Shown here piece by piece: positions 35,201-45,600 of a stretch of DNA of 64,000 bases (within the stretch, counting starts at the first letter, position 1; each line of letters starts with the position of its first letter). The notes beneath the pieces are model-generated. The model was not told where the DNA came from, ran no database searches, and saw only the letters and a program-made list of their open reading frames with translations. The stretch is from Onchidella celtica. Its lineage: Eukaryota; Mollusca; Gastropoda; Systellommatophora; Onchidiidae. The position numbers and the translations under genes are program-made. The stretch is from the NCBI GenBank assembly GCA_963931925.1, contig OZ007567.1, positions 78,790,686 through 78,854,685 on the forward strand. Direction: 5' to 3'.

Positions 35201-38200
35201 CCCTGGGGCGGGTTAGTACTAATAATGGGAGTGGGCCTATGAGGATGGCCTGCATTGGGATGCAGCGTCTGTGTTATGGACGGTCAGTGGGCCATGTTGG
35301 CCACTGCGTTATTATTTTATGGAATGGCCACTCTGGATGTGCTGTACACCGGCTCAGTGGAGCAAAACTATTGTGTTCGTGCCCCTTCATTTGTTATGTC
35401 CTTCATACTTTGATTAGTACATTAATTAGTTTATGTTGCCAGTGTACTAGGAAACTCCTTGTGTATATGATATAGCCACTTGTAGTTGTTATTCATTAAC
35501 TTTAGCGCTATTTTATTCCATGTATACATATCCAGTTGGTTATTGCTTAAATTCTATATTATGTTGTTGTTGTTTGATTTAATACTTAATACTATTAATA
35601 TGTATGTCCACCATTGATTGCCTGATTAATGTTGTCATTATATCCTAATCATATTTTTGTCTTTTTCTCTTGTTCCAGCTTATGGCTGGTTGGGCTTCTT
35701 TTTATGGGCTTCTTCTTTTCTGGGTTTCTTTTCTTTTTTTGGGCTTCTTTTTCTGGGCTTCATTTTCCTTTTTCTTGGTAGGGTTTTTCCTATGCCTTTT
35801 TGGTAGCGATACCTTTGTTAGGCTTTTGAATAAATAAGATTGCCAGCAGAACCCTGTGTTTGTTAATCCTGTGTATCCTTAAGGGAGTTACTATTGAACC
35901 CACGCAGTAACCACATTAGCCACTCGTAGTTCAATCCAACAATAAGACAGTAAATGTTTATTGTAAATGTCTAAACATGTACCAAATACCATCAAATGAC
36001 ATTTCCCACAATTGTGGGTGTAAAACATTTGCAGTAATTAATTCTAGCCACACTGAGGGGTAAAAAGGTAAACTGTCAAAATGTGGCAAAAAGAAAAAGT
36101 TGTATTTAGCAATGCCTCACATAAGAAATAATACAGAAAAAATTCAATAAAACGCAAAAACAAAAACAAAAAAGGAAATACAAATGAAGCTTTTAATACC
36201 TCGCTACATATACAACTTTTTCTTTTTGTCATATTTTGACTCTGCTTCAAACCTTGCTGTGACCCAACAGATTTTCTGTGGGTTTTTTTTTCAACAATTT
36301 TGTCAAAAGGTAAACTGTGCGAAGTTTCTGTTTAAAGAATTCAGTCTGAAAGACAGTGAGTGCATTGTAGAGATTTGTTTCTATGGTTGGACAGAGCAAT
36401 TGTAAACATTTATTGTTAATTACCATGTTTACCAATTCTTTCAGCCATATCCAGGTGAACTGGAATTCTTTCCATAATGTCATGTACCTCTATGGATATA
36501 AACCATTTCATTATTTTACCAAATATATGAAAAGGCACTAACCCTATCGATGATGTAGAATACTTCATGGGCAGCTCCCCTGCCAGTGACGATTGCAACC
36601 ATAGAGGGAACAATAAAGCCAAGAGACATAGCACCAACAAGAGTGTTAAAAAAAACCTGAGGAAAACATGTATAATTTATTATTTGCTTTGGATACAGAT
36701 CCCGGGGGGGGGGGGGGGGGGGGGAAGCAAGCATCAGTGTTTCATTTATTAGACCTATCATGTAAATAGTTCAGCCAAAAGTCACAATCAATGAATATGT
36801 CATAAGAATCAGTGAATAATATGTGACTATTCATCCATTTGTTAATCCATACCTTCATTTCTTCATCATCCGTCCACATAACCAGCTGTCTACCATATCT
36901 ATCAACCAGCCTGTTTACCAGTGTCTGTCTGAATTCATGTCTACATCTGTATTCATTAGTCATTCTGTTTGACAGCCTGTCTACCCATCTTTTAGTCAGG
37001 TTTTTTGTCTGTTCTAAGTTTGTACTGTAATTATACATCTACTTCATGGGCATTACCTAGAAGTGTAAAAAGTTATACTGTTGGAGAGGTTTTTTCAGAT
37101 ACTGACCATAATCATATCTTTGACAGAATAATCACCATGTCTGACCAGCATGCCGCCATACCAGAAGCCCAAACCCCAGTTAGAAAACGTGATTAACCAC
37201 ACAATACCCTGGCCTGCACCTATGACCATGCTCTTCTGGATGCCAAACATAGTGGCATCCCTCAGGCTTTCTATGTACCTGAGGAATGTATGGCAAAAGA
37301 AATATCAATTATAAAACTTTTTTTTTGCTTCAATGCTTTTGAGTTCAAACCAAAATAATAATAGCTTGATCTATTCTGGACGTTAATAATCACAATTAAA
37401 GACACACACTTGTTCAAGTTTACATGCCCACATATTTTCTGAAATGAAAAATTTCTTTTGCAAATAATCTGCAGTTGAGCTCTCTCCTGCCAGACTATCA
37501 TGAAAATGCCATGGTAAAAAAAAAAAAATATCCACCAAATCTACGTTTTGTCTCTTCAATGGTAGAATCCCACCTAGTGAGTCCCAGGATTGATAAATTA
37601 GTAGAAAACAAATGTCAGTGAGAAGGTGAAGGGGATTTCTAGCTGGGATTTCTGATGCTGAAAGTAATGATTATAACACAAAAAATGCTAGTGGGGAAAA
37701 GGTGTCGAGTGTAGAAGTTAATGACACAACCATGAACACCCCGGATAGAATGAAAGACCATTAATTTTGTGTAACTGTCACCTGACTGCTTCTTTCTCCT
37801 CTCCACCGAATGCCTGGACGGTCCTGATTGCAGAAAAAACTTCCTCAGCCACTGCACCAGCCACACCATAGGATACTCTCTCTTTAGACGTCATGGTATA
37901 CAGGAGCTGAAAGACAGATCATAGACAGGGTGATTTGACATGCCAATTTTGAGAGATAGCAGGTAACCCATGCACAAAAACATATTACGGAGACATAGCA
38001 GGTATGGTAGGAAACTATAAATGTGGTAACTTCCTGGCCAACAAATGGGGGGGGGGGGTAGAGGCGAAGATGGTAACTGAAAGGATAATCAATGACTTAA
38101 CTTTCTAAAAAGTAGTCAAAAATGGATTAGTGGTATCAGTTTAGATCTATGGTATAAATCAATGATGAAATTTCTTCTTCTCTCTTTTCTTCTATTATTA

Positions 38201-41200
38201 AGCCAATGATGAAAAGAAAAATCTTAATAATAATTATGAAAGGCAAGTAATAAGTCTGGTAGAAATTATGAAAGGCACAACAGGTCAAACAATAAAGGAT
38301 ATTAACAAAGTAAAACATTTTCTCTTGAAGACTCATATTGCACAGACTGTGTTAGACCTCTGATTTAACCATAACTTTACCTAAAGTTGTTTTGAGCTTC
38401 TTGCTCCAGCTTAGCAAGTTCTTCTAATTAGAACAACTGTGCAACAAAAACATTACAACCACTCACATATCCAATGGCTCCTGTACTGATCATCAGGACA
38501 GGGCTACCTATCTGCATAATGAGCGACAGCTCCCAGCCATAGTAAAAGCATAAACCAAATGCTACAACAAAAGATGTAAGCCACTGGATTGCAGCTCCTC
38601 CTCTTTCTCCAATGGCATCATGAATCTTGGAGATATCACTGATACAAAGAACATATGACATGACATATGGTGATGTTAATTACAACAAACAGATAAGATA
38701 AATGTGAACTAATTAACATTGTTTATTACTGTTACTATCTAACTTTTCTTAACTATGAATGCTGAAAACAAACTTTGCAAGATCACAGGAACTTATCATG
38801 CTTACGTCAGTTATCAAGCATCACTACAATGTGTCCACTTCATAAACATATTGTTTTTAGAATATCAAATTAATTAAGTTTGAGAAATGTCTTGTTCACT
38901 CATTTATTTTTTAAAAATCCATTCCATTGTACGCAAAATATTAATCCACTGTATTTACATTATTTAATAAATATCCGTATTCTTAGATTAAATAAATATC
39001 AGTACTCTTAAACCAAACTGTTAAAGTATAGATTAAAGTTGTTATGCATTTAAATTAGACTTCAAATTATGGATATAGACTAATCACTTTGGCAAAGTTG
39101 AGCGTGTGTTCTTCATTACCGTTTATACAATATATATCTATAGCTATAGTTTATACTAAATTAACAGGCTTTCTGCGGCAAATTCCTTTCAGGTAAGACA
39201 AACAAGTGATACTTGTCCATCTAAATTACACCTAATTTGCGTTATTCTAATCTTGTCAAACAAAAAGCTGTCAAGCGGACATAGCCTAGACTATGAAAAG
39301 TTGAGGCACATGATTGCAATAACTCCGACTTTTGCAATGCACTCATTCGTTACTTTAGGTTGCGTTGAGACATACTCTGAAAGCTTAACTGCAAGTTCCC
39401 CAGCTTTGTTACTATCAAACCAGGCCATCTCTTGTCTCATGACATTCCTGTAGAAAGCAAGACGCATTCTTATGACCTGGCGCTCAGATGACAGGTGAAA
39501 CAGAAAATACTGAAGTGTTGAGCATACCATGACAAAAGATCCACAGTCTGGGGAAGTTGAAAAATATGTGTATACATCGGCAGTGCCACTATTTTAGTGC
39601 AAGACAGGGCTTATGAATAATGCTAAACGCAAAGATTAATATTACTAGGCTGCATAAGTCTTGCAACGAACTTTTAAACGGCTGTAACTTTTGAATCTCT
39701 GGAGATTGTTGAATGAAATAAAAAGCCTTGCCACCTTTAATTCACGTTCTGCTGATTCCATAAATGAACTAGATCTAAATGAGCACCCCAGGCAAGATAG
39801 AAATGGTTAAAACACTACAACTGGCAGGTAAAAACCTCACTTGAATAAAATGCGGTTTTCCTTTTATTCATCCTTAATTTAAGCGGTTAATTCTCTAACC
39901 AAAGTGTTATGCCTTACAAACAAAAGATGACGTCACGAACCCATTTAGTTGCCCTTAGTTCTTCTTATTCTTTTGACGTTGCTTGGAAGCTGCTTTATCA
40001 CCTGGAGATAGAAAACCACCACTTCTTGCCAACATATGATCGTAACAAAGCCATCGGTATGAGAGAGGCAGGTATGACGCTTCGAGACATAAGGGAAAAA
40101 CACTCGTTTTCCGATAGCCGTGTGAGAATCCGGAGAAAAGTCGTAAATCGCTTCAAGGACAACCGTGTCTAACAAGTCGATTGTTTTGGCTCAGGAAGTG
40201 CTATTGTCTGGGCTGGCGTGATGGGGCGTACAAGTACAGAACTGGTTGTCATAAGGGGAAACCTGTCGGGACAGCGTTAGGTGGATGAAATTCTGGCTTT
40301 CCTTTTATAATCAAAATCCAGACATTAAAATCGTTCAGCATGACAATGTTGGCCTTATATTCCGCATATGTGCAAAGATTTTCGTGAAGAACAAGAATCT
40401 GAGGTCCTCCCATGGCCTGCTTTGAACCCAGATCCCAGTCCCATCGAATATGTGTGGGACATTAAGGGAGGTACATCTCCGAACTCAGTATCAATAATGT
40501 TCACGGACTGTCTGCTGCATTGATTTATAGGTGGAATGAGATTCCACAAGAAAAGATAACAAAAATCATCAAGTCCATGAACCGCCGATGTCAAGCTGTA
40601 ACTGATGCTCAAGGATGTCATACACGATACTGAAACATGACCTCTTTGATGTGCTGTTTCAGTGTTTGTCAAGAGACTGATTTTTTTTCATTGTAGGTAC
40701 GGAACATGTCTTTTCAAAAGGCTATGGTTTTTTTATTTGTACAATTGAACTTAATATATTCAGTAAAAAAAAAAAAATTTGTTTATTTTGCAAAATGATC
40801 TGGCAGAGATTTTTCTTCTATTTAAATATTGCGTTTTACTGTATTGAGGTTCAAGTTCTGAACTTTGTTGTATGTTTGTCCAAAACAGGACATAAAGTCA
40901 TTAGAAAAAAAAATTATTTGGCCAGAACAATCTTACTTTATTACATTAAAAAAAAAATTGAATTAAGCATATTCATCCAAAAGTTACAGCCGTTTAAAGT
41001 GTGTTGCAAGACTTATATGTATACGTAAGACGTAGTATAATTAATTTCTTATATTTGCACAGGCTACAGTAAGAGACCAGTAATGCTGAAAGAGCAGACA
41101 TTTGTTGTCAACATTCGTCAATTTCACTTACAAAATTTGGTCATTTAGTTGAAAACAACCAATGTCCAATAAAAACAACATGTACGAAACAACACATTTT

Positions 41201-41314
41201 TATGTTACATTATAGTTTTCATTGTCATGAACTTGCCATCCAGGGCCAACACACTCTTGGGCTAACTTAGAGTCTTATTTTTATTCAGCATGCAAGCTTA
41301 CTGTAAATAAGAGA

Positions 41315-41394
<80 letters not shown>

Positions 41395-42543
41395 AGAGAG
41401 ACAGAGAGACAGACAGACAGAGAGAGAGATTTGAGAAATTCATTGTAATTAAGCTCTTTGAGTCCACTATCTGGAGACATGTGCGATAAAAGTGTAGTTC
41501 GTTATGATTATAAATTTATTTAAATCCCGGCATAACTATTCCAGTTTCAGAAAGAAGGGCCTGCTTATTTATAGGCTACAGTAACTTGTCTGAAAACGAA
41601 AATGGTTTTGCATCACTGCAAATAACATTATTTTAAAAAAAAACAAAAAAATGGAGCCTTACAGACATAAGTCACGGTATCATCCTCCATTTCATCGAAT
41701 ACGCTCTTTCGCATTGGCAGTTCTTCACAAGTTATGGTTCCGTTCGTAAAAGTGTCCAGCATTGGGCAGTGGGGTCTGTGGAATGCATTTTAATCCTTTT
41801 TTTTTTTTTTTAATTTTAGGACATGTCAAAAAAGAAAATGAAAGCATGGATAAACGACATTTCCAATTTAGCATTTTTCCATAATCTAAGCCACGATGCT
41901 GAGAATTTCGTCATCAATATTTATCAGACATAGACGTAAGTATTATCTAAACATGTAATTCTACAGTTAGATGAAATTATTATTTCTGATTCCTCTCGGT
42001 CTCACCACGTTATTACTGAAACTATCCATAATATATGAACATGCCAAACTTTGGCGTCTCTGAAAATACAGAGTCATTGTATAGCTATCTATAGCCTACA
42101 GCATCGCACGGTAAAGTGCAATTAGATCTGACAAATGTACATTTAAAACGACTTCATAGATTATTATTACGCAAACAGAGCGATTTGATCTCTGTTATAT
42201 CCGTTCTGTTAGTTTCCCCTCCTCTACATAGCCATTCTGCACGTGTTGCGCGAACGATTAAATTAAGCCTATATATTTTTCGCTCCTTGTTGTGCAGACT
42301 TACTTTTTTTTTTTTTTTAATTCAATCCCACTGTACTCTCTCCATCTTTTATTGCATAATCCTTTGAACACAACTTGTATTCTTTAATACTACACAAATT
42401 GTTCTCTGTTTCTGTGTTTTTCTAGGATTGCACCTTAAGTACATTTAAATTTAACCACCGAACTGCATTATTACCATTAATATCTCTCTTGTCTCCCTGA
42501 ATCCCACTTCTACCTCATTATTCTCTCTCTGCCTCCCTCTCTC

Positions 42544-42608
<65 letters not shown>

Positions 42609-45600
42609 CTCTATCTCTCAGCCTCACCCCCTTCTCTCTCTGCCCTTCTGTGTTTGTCTGTGCATACCTATTTTATAAGTAGCCTGTGAGTCCTAATTAT
42701 TTCAGTGATTGATTATGTCATTTGAATTATTATCATCTGAAATTCAGACTCCCATATACAAAAAAAATTGTGATGCACCGATGCAGACTGATACATACAT
42801 GAAATCTTTCACGTCCTTCCTGAGTTCGCTTCTACTCATGTTGGAGTAATCGATGAAATCTTGGATCCTTTCTAAAAAATGCTCATACTTGCTATGGTTC
42901 ACGAATTTCTGCAAACACCTCGCAAACAGAAACATCATCATCGGCCAAGTGAGCCCACTACCCGCAGCAGCCACGGACGCCACAAAGATCATAGCCATGT
43001 CCCACTTGTCTGAGTATCTGAACTGAGCAAATACGGGATAATAAAGATCATATGTTTGTTTGGGGCTGGAAATGCCAAGCAGGCCTACAGTTAGCCTACA
43101 CTAACACTGTCGCCATAATTATACTCAAAATAGCTTCTTCATCTATTAGTATTACTAGGAGAAATTTAGAGAACTGTTAAATAAATACGGAAGCCAATGA
43201 TTCTGCCAATAAACCCTCCGGCGAAATTACCTAATAAAAAACCAAGTCCATAGAAAATTAATGTCCAAGTACCGTACATGAACTGACGAAAACAGGGGCA
43301 TGCGGTACATTAAACTTATACGCCATTACATATTTTTAAAAAAAGAATGAAAAAAAACCTGCATAGATTTAATGCATTTTGCGTCCAAAGTAATCTGGTC
43401 CCATTGCAATAGGATGAGATGGGCTTTCTTAAATGACCCGAGGAACCGTGTCCGTTTATGTCACACGCTGAGATAAACCAGAGAGTTTGTATGTAGGCCT
43501 ATAAATTATACATACTCTCTGGATCAACTAGATACAAATCATCTTTCCTTCGGCATACGTATTTTTGAGTGGTTATTTCTTCCAAGAGGCCGAGTTGGGT
43601 TTTCTTTGTACAGTGAATTTTCCGGGGGAGGGGGGGGGGTGGGGGTGTTGGGGTTAGGATTAGATTTAGTAAGCTGACTGCAGGAATCTATTCTATGGGA
43701 CATTGAACAATAGTATTTTTTGGAAAATAGTGGCAAAACATTTGTTGCTACACATTTCAGCTGCACAACAGCTATTGTCAAACTGTTTAATTCTGCTTAT
43801 GGAGAGTGTGATTTACAGAGCGTTTTCATTTGAAATCGGCAATTCAAAAAATTAGGCTAAATATCATTATCAGTCCAGCGTTAGCTGGATAAATAGCAGC
43901 TGACACAGTGATGGCATCAGTTTTAGTAGTTATTGATTAATAGGAAGAAGATATGATATTATGTAATGCGAGATATTATGTGGTCAGATATCGTGTGCCA
44001 GAACACGTGAGGGTATGGTGGAAAATTCTACAATATAGTGATACTGATAGGACTTCGGGTGATTCAGCGTATACCTATTATCCTTATTTCAAGGGACAAC
44101 CTGATGATTAAACTGTTTGCAGCCAATTCCATTTCCATTTGCCGAGAGAAATTTTAAAATTGATTTCTTAGTTAAGTTTATGCCTGGTCTTTGTTGTCAC
44201 AGGTACCGTGCTGCGCTGTTTGTAAAAATAAAAAAATCCAGTAACACAACAGTTACAAACTGTTCAACAGACTACACGACACACGACACGTGATGTAATA
44301 AACTAAGATGTGGGCGCCAATTAGGGTGTGTGTAGTTGCCTCTGGAGTCCACATTAAAATTACCGAGAAAAATACATTTCCTAAAATTGAGTCACACTAT
44401 GCAGCCTGAGAAAATCAGTGCAAACTGATTGAAATAATTGATGTTTTGCCAAAAGTAGGGAACTTTCAGTTTATGCGATGCCTATAGTGTTGCTACCCTC
44501 CTCCTTGAACAGAGATGAATAAGAAATGAGGTTCGGGTGTGACAGGGTTTCAGAATAAACTCCTCGTTCGTGGATATAAGACACACCTTACTTACAAGTT
44601 TGTCATGTTGGACGCAGCATGCAAAACGGGTTAGACATATCTACATCTCTAGAAATCAGACAGCAGATTTCATTTTTCGTCAACCCAACTAATACTGAAT
44701 CTTTGGCCATACCAACTGCAGAAGTCCCACTCGTGGCTTCTTTTCCTCTTTCTTGTCCGATTCGTCCTCAGGATTTGTTCCATCAGGTTCTGTCTGTCCG
44801 TTACCCACTACCTCGGGGATAAGTGTTAACCGATCTCCGGGCTTGTTCTTATTGAAGAGATGAGAGTCTGGAACAAATGGATAAACGTGGATAACTATGT
44901 AATAGTGTCAATGAAAGTCTTCAGGTAAATGATTACCAAAGTATACTTATAGGAGAAATGCACTAATTTTAACCTAGTATATTAGGTAAACGAAAACAAC
45001 AACAACAAACAAAACCTTTAGCAATATTTATGACCATGAAAACGATACTCTTCGCGGAGGACACAAAGTGTAAGAAGAAAGACCAGTGCATCTTGTGTTT
45101 CTGAACATCTGGTGCGGCGTTTGACTGTTGGCTATTTTCCTGCAGAAAATTACATGGTTTTATTTGTTAATTTTATTCAGCTGAAGATACATTATGTTTC
45201 ATAAGCACTGAAAAAAAAAACAACGACAACGTCCTTCTACTTTCTTACGGACTTGATGAGCTTTCCTTCTAGAAATGTGCAAAGTTCAAATTGTACCATA
45301 GAATTTTTACAGTTATCGTACAGTTTTCTTGCTGTTTGATGCTAACACTGAGCTTTGTAAAATGCCGCCTATATTTTTCTCATCCTAGTGTGCACAACTG
45401 ACAAACACATCCTTTTTTTTTTTTTAATTATTGTTTCTTTCTGAGCTGACGTACTGTCCACTGACATGACAATTAAAGGCAAAACTACTGATTTTGGTAG
45501 AAATCCATACTACGCAACTTTTCACTTGGCAACAAATCATTTCCTGCAGTCATGCAAAATGTATAAGCAACATTACATCTTCTTTCATAACATAACACCC

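Noticed and set aside
34370-35678. Interpretation of the extra LTR segment as a separate transposon insertion
   Set aside because: No terminal repeats or target duplication. The same segment is present in two diverged copies, and its ends match splice-site consensus exactly. Kept as an alternative in the finding.
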